From the NCBI RefSeq assembly GCF_000801105.2, contig NW_026615389.1, positions 1 to 64,000 on the forward strand: a DNA stretch of 64,000 bases, read 5' to 3'. Source of the stretch: Raphanus sativus. Taxonomy: Eukaryota; Streptophyta; Magnoliopsida; Brassicales; Brassicaceae. The notes below the pieces were generated by a model that worked only from the letters and a program-made list of their open reading frames with translations, ran no database searches and was not told where the DNA came from. Positions 48,762-60,185 of the stretch are shown piece by piece. Made by a program: the position numbers and the translations under genes. The number at the start of each line of letters is the position of its first letter. Positions within the stretch are counted from its first letter, which is position 1.

Positions 48762-48799
48762 AAGCTAAACGAGTGTGTCATTACTTCGTCGTTTAGCTT
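48762..48799. repeat. 11-bp inverted repeat in the RCE1 leader region
   Basis: AAGCTAAACGA (48762-48772) and TCGTTTAGCTT (48789-48799) are exact inverted copies with a 16-base loop, about 380 bases before the RCE1 ATG, near the likely transcription start. It could form a hairpin in RNA or be a paired protein site. Confidence 0.5.
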
Positions 48800-49140
48800 C
48801 CGGGGACGAGAATCAGCGAGAGCTTTGATTCAGTCGTTAATCTGTTCCGATCTCGTGTTCCGTAACGAAATTACAATCTTGTAAGCTTCCTCAGTCATTC
48901 ATTATTTTGTATAAAGTTTTAGTTTTTATTTTGTATTTCCTTTTTCGACTCATTATGTGACTTGTGTAGGAAAGTTTCGATCTTTGAGCTCTCTAACTAA
49001 GATTAAAGCCCTTTCCTTTCGATCTGTTGTCTGAAAATTCTGATAGCTTTGAATCTCAGTCCTACTGCTTTAAACGTAGCTTGTGATTTGTGACAACTGT
49101 CGTGTGAGTTTTCTTAAAAGAGAGGTCAGAAGCAGAAGCA

Positions 49141-50043
49141 ATGATTGGGTTGTTTAAAGTAAAGGAAAAGCAAAGAGAACAAGCTCAGAACGCTAGTAGA
49201 GGAGGAGGAGCTTCTGTTAAGAAGCAATCTGCTGGTGAACTTCGTCTTCACAAAGGTATATTCCCTTTTATATCTTATGGTCTCTCTCTTCTTCAAATTT
49301 TGATTTTATTCAGATCTTTGATTGGTGTAGATATATCAGAGTTGAACCTTCCAAGCTCGTGTACGATAACGTTTCCTAATGGCAAAGATGATTTGATGAA
49401 CTTTGAAGTCTCCATTAAACCTGATGATGGTTACTACCAGTTAAGTAGAGCCTTCTCCCCTGTTCATATAACTCATGGTCACAGTTATAACGGTTCGGAA
49501 ACTCATTTGTTTCTATCTTGTGAATAATGATACAGTAATGGTACATTTGTTTTCACGTTCCAAGTCTCTCCTGTGTATCCACATGAAGCTCCTAAAGTTA
49601 AATGCAAAACCAAGGTACGAATACGATCCTTCCTTCTTTCTCATTCCTTATACCTCCAATCCATCTTTACTTACCTGATTGTTTGCTTTGCTTAGGTTTA
49701 TCATCCCAATATCGATTTGGAAGGAAACGTTTGCCTCAACATCTTGCGTGAAGACTGGAAACCAGTTCTCAACATCAACACTGTTATCTATGGACTCTTC
49801 CATCTTTTCACGGTAAAACAAAAAATTTAGCCTGATAGGTAGAGTCATAGTGTTTGTGTTATGTGATTCTCGTTAACTGAGTAATTTTGTTTGTTTTCAT
49901 TACAGGAACCCAATTCTGAAGATCCATTGAACCATGATGCAGCACAAGTTTTAAGGGACAACCCTAAGCTATTTGAGACCAATGTCCGGAGGGCCATGAC
50001 CGGTGGATATGTTGGTCAAACCTTTTTCCCGCGCTGTATCTAA
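49141..50043 (+). CDS. RCE1: NEDD8 (RUB1)-conjugating enzyme E2, UBC12 type
   Basis: E2 that passes RUB/NEDD8 to cullins and so activates SCF ubiquitin ligases, needed for auxin responses. Five coding exons: 49141-49255, 49331-49439, 49536-49614, 49696-49812, 49906-50043, in frame, 185 residues. The N-terminus [18 protein letters not shown] is the extension that docks on the NEDD8 E1; a basic Gly-rich segment follows, then the UBC fold. The catalytic Cys sits in [14 protein letters not shown], followed by [19 protein letters not shown], and it ends FFPRCI. Exon 2 ends within TACTACCA|GTTAAG, which gives YYHNGTF across the junction. A leader intron is likely at 48881-48969 (GTAAGC to GTGTAG). 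Expected counterpart AT4G36800; RCE2 is very similar but lies elsewhere. Confidence 0.94.
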
Positions 50044-50514
50044 AACTGAAAGCTCTGGTTTGTCTTCTTCGTGCAAAAAGAGAAGAACCAAAAACCCTTT
50101 TTATCTGCTTATTGTATTTCTCAAAGAACCCTTGTTTTTGTAAGACTACCTTGTGCGTATGAAAACCCTTTCCCCCCGTAGCTCATTATCTTTCTGAAAC
50201 TTTTAGCTCGTGAGAGTTGGACAAAGGAACTGAGAACTCTAAAAATGTGGATTGTGTGTAACATGCTTGATCTTTTGTCTAATATTTATGGTTCTCCTCA
50301 AATTCAGTTTGATTTGGTTTGGCTTATAACTCCTGCTATGGTATACATAGTATTAATGGTCTCCCACATATATTAAAAGAATCAGAACATCAAGCAATCT
50401 CAGATCATTTCAGTTTCTTTAGAAGTCGCTGTTCTCATGTTTTTTTCGATCTTTCTGCAAAACGAATTGCAGTGCAAGTATAGCAGAGCCAAACCGAACA
50501 TCCATCATCGACAA
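50044..50514. other. RCE1 3' region and spacer
   Basis: 3' untranslated sequence of RCE1 and spacer, followed by a decayed glycosyltransferase remnant. Confidence 0.5.
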
Positions 50515-50680
50515 AAGTAGATTCAGCATTAACGTTGGCAATGGGATTGTTAAGAAGAAAGAGATGATTGAAATGGTGAAGATAGTGATGGATGATGAAG
50601 AAGGAGTAGAGATGAGAAAAAAATGTTAAAGGAACTGAAGAATAAGACGGTAGATGAAGCTCTCAACGCGGTAAGCTACA
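50515..50680 (+). pseudogene. Remnant of a UGT72-type glycosyltransferase (UGT72C1-like)
   Basis: Plus-strand codons read FSINVGNGIVKKKEMIEMVK, then VMDDEEGVEMRKK, closely like the C-terminal end of UGT72-family glucosyltransferases. The frame then breaks in a run of A (about 50617-50623) and continues in another frame with MLKELKNKTVDEALN. The rest of the enzyme, including the PSPG donor-binding box, is absent. It lies between RCE1 and APP1; in Arabidopsis AT4G36770 (UGT72C1) occupies that interval, from memory, so it is best seen as the last trace of that gene. Family call rests on recognition, not on alignment. Confidence 0.72.
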
Positions 50681-50848
50681 AAGTAGAAACAAGGACTTGT
50701 TGTTCAAGAAACATGAGCCTTTTATTTTGTGGATGTCTGAATGTAAACCAAGGAGAAGCATCTGTGTTGTTGACGTACAATTATGTTTGGTTTAACAGCG
50801 AAACAACCGAAGAAGCCATTTGCTAAACATCTACATCCGTGAGGAATT

Positions 50849-53748
50849 TCAAACCGATACACTTACAGGCTCGGTAGCTTTCTTGAGCCATTCCATTTCG
50901 GTCTGGTTCATGAACGGAGCCAAGATGTCCTTGCATTTCAAATGGTATGTGTTTAACCAATCGATCTCTTCTCCTGTCAACTGCTTTAGATCGATAAGTT
51001 TCACTTGATACGGTGCCTAGAGAGACAGAGAAAGACGGAGAGTTACTCAGACATGCGTACAGATATTAAAACCAAGAACAGTTAAGAGACAGTGAGCAAG
51101 CAAGTACCCAAGTGATATGCTCGAACTGCAAGTAGCCCTTGTCACCAAAATTAAACTCAGTTTCAGCATTATTGACAACAAGAACATTCTCTAACCTAAT
51201 ACCAAAGTTCCCATCTTCATAGTAACCAGGCTCTGCGAAATCAAGAACAAAACAAACCACGGTTCTTAGAATGCAAGGTTAAAGGATAAACATCTATATA
51301 GAGCTTTTGTTGCAGACAGACCATCAGTTACAGTCATGGTAGCTTGAAGGGGTACATTTCTAGCACTAGGTCTGAAACTAACTTGGTGAGGTCCTGCACA
51401 CATCCCAACACCTGTTACTTTACACACAAGAAAGATATAATAAAAAAAAAGAGGTTTCTTCTAATCACTTTACCTTCATGAACGAAAAGGTAAGAGCCAA
51501 CTCCATGACCAGTACCATGTCGATAATCCAAACCATACTTCCACAAAGGAGCTCTTGCAAGAATATCAAGTGTATAACCGTTTGTTCCTTTAGGAAACCG
51601 AGCACTCCCAAGTGCAACATGACCCTTGAGCACCTAAAGATGCATCCCAATTAAACATACATATTAGAATCAATAACAAACGTCATCTTCTTCTTCAGAA
51701 AGTAATCATTGTTTACCGCGGTATAACAGTCCTTCTCATGAGCTGAAGGTTTCCCAAAGTGAACCGTTCTTGTTATATCAGTAGTTCCATCGAGATACTT
51801 CACTCAAAACAAAATGTGTTTGTTAGAAAGCATATAATAGGAAGGTTATAGTATATAACTCAAATCATGTGAAGATATTAAACCTGTGCTCCTGAATCAC
51901 ATAAGTAGATTTTGTCAGGGTCCATCTCAGCACAAGCTTCAGGCTCTGGCGAGTAGTGAATGATGGCAGCGTTTGAACCAACAGATGATATAGTAGGAAA
52001 GCTTAACCCTCTAAAATGCTGCAACCACATGAACATAAACGTTATATACATTATTAAGATGCTCTCACAGTAAAAGATGTTTACTATATAAAAACGTTAC
52101 CTCTTTGGCAGCTCGGAGACTTTCCAGCTTATCGCTCACAGTCACTTCGGTAAGCTTAGTGGTTGGTTTCTTTTTGTTTGCCTCTGCTTCCATAAAGTAT
52201 CCAGATGCACCATAAAGCTCCTGCATCTGGAGTTTCACAAAGACAAGTGTTACATGAAAATCTTCTATACAGTAGTGTTCAAGATTGTATAATCAGTTAC
52301 CTGTTGATCGAGCCAAACAAGGAACTGGACAACAGCTGCACCATCACGAACATGTGCTTTCTTGAGTCCTTCGAGCTCAACAGGGTTCTAACATAAAAAA
52401 GAGAAGAACCAATACTATAAAGTAAAGAAGCTAACAGAAGTAATTTTTTTGGTAAAAGAGTATTCATTAGTTATTAATTATTTACCTTTAAGGCTTTTGG
52501 GAGTGAGAGAGGAGATGGTTGCAAAAGGACCTTATCAGCCTCCAACTTGGAATAAAGCGCATAGCAGCAAGAAGCAGGGTCCACCCACAACCGATCAGTC
52601 TTCTCAGAATCAATCTCCATGTCCTTAGTAGCAGCCTCGTTTTTAGATGAGAACGACGAAAAGAGTCGATCCGAAGCGAGCAACGCCACATCTGAGATCA
52701 CGTCCGTGTACTCCTTGACTTCTACGCCAAGCCCTTTGAAGTACTCACTCGCCTCATCGGATACTTTCTTCTTGTCCACGTAGAGGAACGCAGAGTCGGT
52801 TGTAACGATCGCAAAGGCGTGAACAACGGGACAGTAAGCAACGTCCGTTCCACGGATGTTGTATAGCCAAGCGACCTCGTCGAGAGCAGCGATGACTAAA
52901 CCACGCGCACTCTCTTGCTTAAGCTTTGCTCTCAGATCTGTTAACTTCTCGGAGACAGAGCGGCCAGCGAACTCCAAGGGATGGACAAGAACAGGGTTCA
53001 TCTCGGAAGGTGGACGGCTCTTCCAGACTTCGTCCACAAGATCGGTTGTCGTCGGAACAAGGTTCTGACTCTTCTTAGCGAAGGCTTTTCCCCATCTGTT
53101 GGCGGTGTCTACGGAGACACACCATGGATCAACACCTATGTTTGCTTCCTCAGACAGATTCTAACATATCCCAAAGAAAGACAACAGTTAAAACCAAAAG
53201 AAACTATGTCAAAAGTCATTGATCATAGTGAGTGACTCACGTCAGACATCCAAACTTCGACAAGAGGATCTTCACCCATACGCATGAGTGTCCACTCGTC
53301 GCTAAGCTGTTGGATGGCTTGCAAGAAGTAGCGTCCATCAGTCCAAAGCCTTGCTTCGTTCTTCGTGATCAGCGCCAAACCTATCAAAAACCCAAAACAG
53401 AGATAGAGACAGAGAGATCAGTAAAAAGGGTAAGTCTTTCCGAATTAAAGATCCAATTCAACGATTAATACAGAACAAGACACACAAACCTGCACTTCCA
53501 GTAAATCCAGACACGAACTCACGGCGTTTGTCTCGAGCAGAAACATACTCGCTCTATTATAATTGAAACACACAAACCCCGATTAAACAAAAAAATATAA
53601 AAATCGGAACTTTATATTGATTCAAAGATCGGATCATGAATCGAGGAGGAGGAACCTGGTGATAGTCTTCGGAAGGGACGACGAGAGAGTCGAGAGGAGG
53701 AGAGTGAGAGGCCATTAGTGACCTTAGGGAAGAGAGAATCTCAGACAT
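50849..53748 (-). CDS. APP1: Aminopeptidase P1 (X-Pro aminopeptidase, M24B)
   Basis: Cytosolic metallo-aminopeptidase removing an N-terminal residue before proline; Arabidopsis APP1 binds the auxin transport inhibitor NPA and hydrolyses its amide. Twelve exons on the minus strand: 53748-53656, 53553-53490, 53380-53241, 53160-52486, 52387-52301, 52226-52101, 52018-51884, 51797-51717, 51633-51474, 51393-51322, 51232-51108, 51016-50849. They join in frame to 641 residues. N-terminal creatinase-like domains hold [20 protein letters not shown] and LVEVWMSD. The C-terminal pita-bread domain keeps all five metal ligands: Asp of LCDSGAQ, Asp of TTDITRT, His of HGTGHGVG, Glu of VTDEPGYY and Glu of IRLENVL. 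No transit peptide, supporting a cytosolic or membrane-associated protein. The start gives [16 protein letters not shown]. Expected counterpart AT4G36760, almost equal length. Confidence 0.94.
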
Positions 53749-54190
53749 GTTCGGTGTTTTTGGTTTCTGTTTCAGATAAAATTTTGCGCTATTTTGAGTC
53801 TTGTGTCGATGTCCAACACACAGATGCAGAGAGAGAGATTGAGAGAGAGGGGGAGATGATAATAAAGTACAGATAGAGTTCACTCACGTCTTCCTAGGAA
53901 TCCTAATAGCTGACGCAACTACAATATGTTTTCTATAATTTTTTTGCTTAACAATTGTATAGTTTATCCTACATTTTTTTGTACTTCATAGCAATTTAAA
54001 TTCAGTAAAATATAACATCTTTTTGATAATTACCAGAAAACTACAACAAAAGAACACACAATAAAAATCAAAAATGTATTTTACAGTAATTTACATTTTG
54101 TGGAGAGTAGTTTTTTCTTCTTTTTGACAACTTTGTGGAGTGTAGTTAAGAGACAGATAAAAATAACTAAAAATATTATAATAAGGTTGT
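53749..54190. other. APP1 upstream region
   Basis: 5' leader (GA-rich, about 53820-53870) and promoter of APP1, then AT-rich spacer. Confidence 0.5.
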
Positions 54191-54330
54191 GCTTAGTCTT
54201 TCTTGAGTATTGCAGCCATGTAGGTTTCTCCGATGTTCAGCAAGATCCAGTTCTGTCTCTGTTGCTTCTCTTAGCCATGACCAGCGAACACACGGGCTCC
54301 ATAAGGTGAGCCTCCACGGATAGAGTCCAT
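54191..54330 (-). pseudogene. Remnant of a WrbA-like quinone reductase (AT4G36750-like)
   Basis: On the minus strand, from 54327, the codons read DSIRGGSPYGARVFAGHG, then a stop; in a second frame the sequence continues REATETELDLAEH, and the first frame resumes with TYMAAILKKD before a stop. These three segments in order resemble the C-terminal end of FQR1/WrbA-type NAD(P)H quinone reductases. Nothing of the flavodoxin domain upstream is left. AT4G36750, between APP1 and HB40 in Arabidopsis as I recall, encodes such a protein, so this is a dying remnant in its ancestral place. Confidence 0.75.
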
Positions 54331-54949
54331 CTTAAACATTAGTCAGGTCTAAACGACGTCATATAGGTTACGATTAATATGAGTTGGGCTAAGTTTGTTG
54401 GTTTGTACTACAAGTCTATGACTAGTTTATCGGGCTTTATAGTTATTAGCCTGTTTAGGATATCTAATAGAAGCCTTTTGAATATTAGGTTAATTAAGAT
54501 TGGGCTTATCATTGTCAACAGGTTGCTGTTTTAAAAATGAGAAATCTATCAAACAATTTACAATTTTTAATGTATAATTAATCATTATTGTTGCTAGCTT
54601 GAAATAGTTGCGAAAACTAACTCTCATGTCTCAGTCTCACTTATGTTTTATTTTTCACAAAGTTTTACATGTTATTCTCGATTAGAATATAGTTTTATCA
54701 TGTCTCATTCATGAAAAAGACATGTTTTCATGTCCCGCGTTTGCAAGTCCTTTGTGTCTTGGATTTGCTACATCCATTTTGTTCAATACATATCAGTATG
54801 CGTTTTGAATTTTTGATAGATTGAGACGTTTTCTTGTTTCATAGAATCCCCAAAGTATTTACTTTTGGACTTTCAAATGGATAAGCATCGTTATGCATGC
54901 CTGTATAAGGTGCATGTTCGTCCATATATACACAACTATTAATTATTGA
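54331..54949. other. Intergenic, nothing recognised
   Basis: AT-rich spacer between the quinone reductase remnant and a Helitron candidate. Confidence 0.5.
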
Positions 54950-55609
54950 CTAGGATAAGACATGCGCCTTACGCAGGGTGAATTTTATGATAAATATTTA
55001 AAATATATAATATTAATAAATGATGTCAAATCAGAAATATCTCGGTTTTATTAGGGATAAATATGTCGGTTTAACTACATGTTTAGATTTTGTTAAAAAA
55101 ACCTACGGGTTTAGGTTCGATTTGGTTTATTAAAGTCTAAAAGACCCTTAACCAAAATAAATTCAAATTAGTTTGATTTAATTTGTGTTTAGTTTTATTT
55201 CGGTTTGGATTGTGTTTGATTTAGTTTTAATTTAGTTTGGTTTGTGTTTTATTCGTTTTATTTTGGTTTTGTTTGTGTTTATTTAATTCAATCGAAATGA
55301 TTTTTCTAGTATTGTTTTAGTTACAAAAATATAATTTATAAGAACATAAATCATCATTTGACACTAAGACATTATTTGCTTCATTAATATTAGTATACAT
55401 TTTTAGTGGAACCTTCGAATAATTCAGATATTGATAAATTAATTGCATGATTTTAAATTTTAATTATTTTATACCTTCTTCGCTTATTCATCAATCTTTC
55501 TAGCTAATACAAACATTCCTTTTACTGAAACTTATGAAAATTATATACTACATATATCAATTGCACGCATCATATTGTGTAATATTTTATATTTACTACT
55601 TATTTGCTG

Positions 55610-56425
55610 TTTTTCTGCAAATTATGAAATTATAAAATAATAATTATATATATTAAATAACTAAGAAATCAATTACTATATGTAATAAATGGTATGCGCA
55701 TATAAATCAAACGATCACTCTTGTTTTTTGTAATCATTTTAGGGTAAAAAAATCAAAACAAATACTTTTATTTGTCGTATATAATATGTAATTAAATTTA
55801 AATGATATTAACATAGATATTACTTTTAATATTGATTTTATTTAATGAGGTTTCTACTCATGTGATTTTATGATTATTTACATATTTGTGAAACAAAATT
55901 TTACACCAACCATTTTTTTTAATGTGGATGTTTAGTAGTTTCAATGATTTATAATCATTTAAAAAAACAATGAAGATTTCAAAATTAAAATATTAATTTT
56001 TCAATATATGTTCAATGCAAATATCAAAACATTAGTATGTATTTTCATACGATGTATAGTTTAATTTAAACGATATATATATATATAAACCTATTAAAAT
56101 AAAATTATTTATTCATACGGTTTTATATCCTAATATAAAAAAAATTAAACCTTGATCACAAAAGTTTATATAAGATTTTTAACAGTTTTAGTAATTTATA
56201 CTCGTTTAAAAAAATTCAAAATACAACATATACAAAAAAAACTATTTTTTATTAATATCACTAATGTAATTGTGTAATTTATTTTAATAATAAAGAATTA
56301 AACAAAAATGATAGAAAGTATACAAATTGTTATCAAATCTTTATTATTTAAGATTATTAATTGTCGTATATATATTTTAATCTCATTAGGTAATTCCGTA
56401 GGTTTTATTTAAGGAAAGATATATG
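55610..56425. repeat. Diverged repeat shared with 35720-36555
   Basis: Counterpart of the repeat at 35720-36555, in the same orientation, ending in the shared AGGTAATTCCGTA word (about 56388). It lies inside the Helitron candidate 54950-56976. Confidence 0.55.
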
Positions 56426-56511
56426 CGACCAATGTAATGCTAGAGAGTATAACTTTTAGACTACAGTTTATATAAAGTGTTTTAGAATTCTTTTGAAATA
56501 GGATTTCGAAT

Positions 56512-56557
56512 GTATACACAAGTGCAATATAGGAGTATACACAAGTGCAATATAGGA
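56512..56557. repeat. Tandem duplication of 23 bp
   Basis: GTATACACAAGTGCAATATA with its three following bases occurs twice in perfect head-to-tail order (56512-56534, 56535-56557). Confidence 0.85.
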
Positions 56558-56976
56558 TGAGGTACTTTTTTAATTCTTACAAAAATAAGGTTCATATTTT
56601 TTAAATGATTCCCAAATAATATATAGGAGATACCGTAACACTAAAAAAACTTTTTTCTTCAAAATAACACATGCAAGATAATATTCTATTAAAATAAATT
56701 AAGTAAAAATAAAACAAGAATAGACAATAATGATTTTTTGTAAATTATTTTTCTATGTAGAACTTTGTATAACTCGTAGAACCGTGTATGTGAATTTTAT
56801 ATTGAAACAAACGTAAAATAGTATATAGTGTGAACGTATTTATGTAGAGTTTAGCCGAGAGCTTTCTGCACGTGACACGTAAGCGTATTTGTTCTCAAAT
56901 CGCTGTGAAGCTGCTACGTGGTAAACGTAATGTGAATGCATTAAATGACAATGCATCTCTTTTAATAAATAGGGGA

Positions 56977-57426
56977 TTATAGTATTTGAATGTGACTGCT
57001 ATGACTGATTGATTTATTAGTGGCTAATCTATGGGTGTCTTTTGACGTGTTTGAAGGCGTACTATTAAACTAACGTAGTCAAATTAACCTATATTATCCT
57101 ACCTACGATCTTGAAATAAAGTTGCATGAAAATTATCAGTCGTAGTGTTACAATGTTAAAATTCAGTTGCTTATTATTAGGAGAATAGTTAATAGACCTA
57201 AAAAGTCAAGTTTCAGCTATTGGTTAGAAGTAATAATTGAATTTGTAAGCGCGAACTAGTAGAAGATCATGTATTTCGGTATGTTGGATTAATACATTTT
57301 GGGTATTTAACTTTTTATTGGAGTTATTAAGAGCTAAAGTAGATCTTACCTGATTGGTTATTATCATTAATTATTTTCTAGCAGCCAATCTAGACGTAGT
57401 AGTGTTTTGATAAGATTTATAAATTT
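56977..57426. other. Intergenic, nothing recognised
   Basis: AT-rich spacer with no coding potential. Confidence 0.5.
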
Positions 57427-57513
57427 ATGTTGTGCCATGTATAAAGTTGGACCACCATGAAAATCATGCTTCATGTTGTGCCATGTATAAAGTTGGACCA
57501 CCATGAAAATCAT
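57427..57513. repeat. Tandem duplication of 46 bp
   Basis: 57427-57472 is repeated from 57473; the shared 41 bases begin ATGTTGTGCCATGTATAAAG and are identical. Recent duplication close to a Helitron end (57566). Confidence 0.85.
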
Positions 57514-57565
57514 ATAAGATCATGTTTAAAGCTGCAAGAGCGGATGTAGAAGGAAATAATGTAAA

Positions 57566-58670
57566 CTAGAGTTTAACCCGCACGCCCGTGCGGGTATATA
57601 TTCTTAGAGTTATATATCAATATTTTCTATAGTTTTCGGTAGTGTATATTTTTTTTTACATTTATCGGTATTAAATATTTGTTTACTATAACATTTATAG
57701 CAAAGTTTTTATTTATATGAGTAACTTTATTTATTTATCTAACTTTCACCATGTCATAAATAATAGGAATATTTTTAGGAAGTAAAAAATATTGTGACAA
57801 TTACGATCATAAAACTGTGTTTTTTTTTTCCGGTTTGGTTCACGAAATCAGTATCAGTCTGTATAAGTTGATGACAAAAAAAAGTTGTGATTTTTTGTTT
57901 TATTTATTAGATTTTCTTGTGAGAACTAAAAGATTTGAAGCCTTTTAAGGTTATGGTAGAGCTAAATTTTAGGAAATTTTGAGTTATACACTAATCATAT
58001 CATAACTATTAAGAATATTTGAAGTTAAAGAATATACTGACAATCTAATCGTTAGTTTGTTGTTTTATAATATCTCCTATATATTTTGTGGGATTTTATG
58101 AAGTTTCTGAGTAAGTTTTTTAAAAACGTACGTTATTTTAGAAACTATTGGTCATACTAAACAAAGTGATAGCTTAAAATATATTTACTTCCAAGCTTAA
58201 AACATATGATATATAATATCTATGGTTTAAACACGAAGTCAGTATACCTCTAAACCAACTTTCTTGACATGTTAACAGATGTATCTGAAAAACTAAAACA
58301 TAAACCAACCACCAATTTTTCAATGAAACATTAACACAATTTATAAAATCACCAGTTCAATGAAACACAGTAACACAATTTAAGAAAGGCCGAGAACCTT
58401 TATAAATGTAATACTATATAAGTAGAAGATGATGACAATATATATAAGTAGAAGATAAAACCAATTTGCTTGATACATATGGTAATGTCGTATTAAAACT
58501 TTTAATGAGGTATCTACATATAAGGCATGTTATATTTAATGGAAAATGTTTAACCGATTTGATTATTATTAGGCCTTAAGATTTGTTTTAATGTCAGTGG
58601 CAATCCTTTGTAAATATTGAGGAAAACTTAGGGCTAAATCCTCAATGTACTTCAGTTTTAATAGATTAGA
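57566..58670 (-). mobile_element. Non-autonomous Helitron (well preserved)
   Basis: The minus-strand 3' end has CTAG at 57566 preceded by the strong hairpin ACCCGCACGGGCGTGCGGGT. The 5' end is TCTAATCTATTAAAAC at 58670, followed by GAAGTACA and the GCCACTGACATTAAA word shared with the Helitrons at 11213 and 37812. Host A and T border it. No coding sequence. Confidence 0.85.
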
Positions 58671-60085
58671 TTTATTAAGTTTTGATTATGAGATTTTTCA
58701 GTAATACAATACACCCCACGAATCTATTGGACCAAACCCATGAGAGCAATCTAGAAAAGCCTCCTCTTTTAGCTGTCATTAGGGACGCCTGTGGAGTTGA
58801 TAGACATGCCACGTTTCAGAAGTCTATTTATGGAATTTATAATCTTAAATTAAGGAGCTGATTACAAGATTTGTTTAATTCTTAACCATGTGCTTAAAGC
58901 TCTGATCGCGATTTGGGAAGTCGAAAAAACCAAAGATACAGGTTGGCTGACTATATTTATATTGTTTAATTGTATATTTATGGAAAGTATATTACGTACG
59001 GTCTTTTGGACCGTCCACGTTGTGCACTGGCATTGAATGTTTGATCATAAAGATGGGTGATTAGTGTCTTAATCGAGTAATTGAAAATCTTTTAAAGAGA
59101 ACCAATGATCTAGGCTAGCTGTTAAGAATTTTTCATGTTTATTCTTCACCGCAGAAGGATCCACGAAGTTCTATTGGATTTAAAACCAACGAAATCCAAC
59201 AATCAACTACTTCTTCAAGTATACTGATCTGTGAACAAAAGAGAGCGCTAGTATCATTAAATTAAAAATTGAAATTAAGAGAAATATCATTTCTCTTCGT
59301 CAGAATTTTTTTTAGTAAAAAACTATAATCCTAAAAAACACATATAGATGATATATGTGTAAATCAGTAAATGTATGCATATAAGTTTTTAGTTTGATGA
59401 CTAGTTATATGAATATCACCAATAATTTACAAAAAGGTTCTTTTATGGAAAATGTTAGACACATGTGTCGTCCAAAAATGTAATTTGCTATATTCTTTGA
59501 TCTTTTACCACTAGTGGTTAACAGAGCATAATATATTTCTTTATAGTTATGTGTTCATTGGTTCATAGATGTGCATGTATTTGTTTAGTGCTGACCGAAA
59601 AAGAAAAACGTTTTGCATGCGTCTGAATTAGCATTTTACCTTTCTAATTGTGAAATCATGAAAATATTATTTACTGGCAAAACGTGGATAAGGTCAAGTC
59701 TTTTGAACTTAATAGTGCTTATTATTATTTGAAGCAACGCAATCAAAGACTTATTTTTGAGCTTGTTCAATCTTTCTATTTGCTAATACAAGTTTCTTAA
59801 CTGTATGCGTAACTATAGTACGTAACTTTTTTTGACTAAAGATCGAGTTTCCCATAGGAGCCTAGGAGGTAACTTCACAAGACACAAACGAGCTCTTAAC
59901 TAGATTGTTATCTTTGCAGAATCTTAAACGAATATGTTATGTTGCTGACAAAAGATAAATGAGATTGTGGTTTAGCAGAGCGCGTTCTACATATATATGA
60001 GCCTCTTCAAAACAAGAAAACCGCACATTAAAAAAAAGAAGCCCCACATTAGGTAAATGACACTTCAAAACAAAACTTGGTTACA
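58671..60085. other. HB40 upstream region
   Basis: 1.5 kb of AT-rich sequence without genes, ending in the HB40 promoter. Confidence 0.5.
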
Positions 60086-60089
60086 CCCT

Positions 60090-60096
60090 TATAAAT
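60090..60096 (+). promoter_or_regulatory. TATA box of HB40
   Basis: TATAAAT 90 bases before the ATG at 60186, followed by a CT/CA-rich stretch and a GA-rich leader. Confidence 0.5.
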
Positions 60097-60185
60097 TATA
60101 GGTCTTTCTCTTCCCCAACACAACTTCACACAGCTCACAAAAAGTGAGACAACAAACACAAAGAGAAAGAGAGAGATCCAAGAAC

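Larger units (their letters stand above)
54950..56976 (-). mobile_element. Helitron candidate
   Basis: Minus-strand 3' end at 54950 has CTAG preceded by an imperfect hairpin (TGCGTAAGGCGCA). A 5' end TCCCCTATTTATTAAAAGAG is at 56976, followed by the CATTTAATGCATT word, with host A/T at both borders. The two ends may belong to different insertions, since the distance is about 2 kb and a tandem repeat lies inside. No Rep/helicase coding is visible. Confidence 0.5.
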
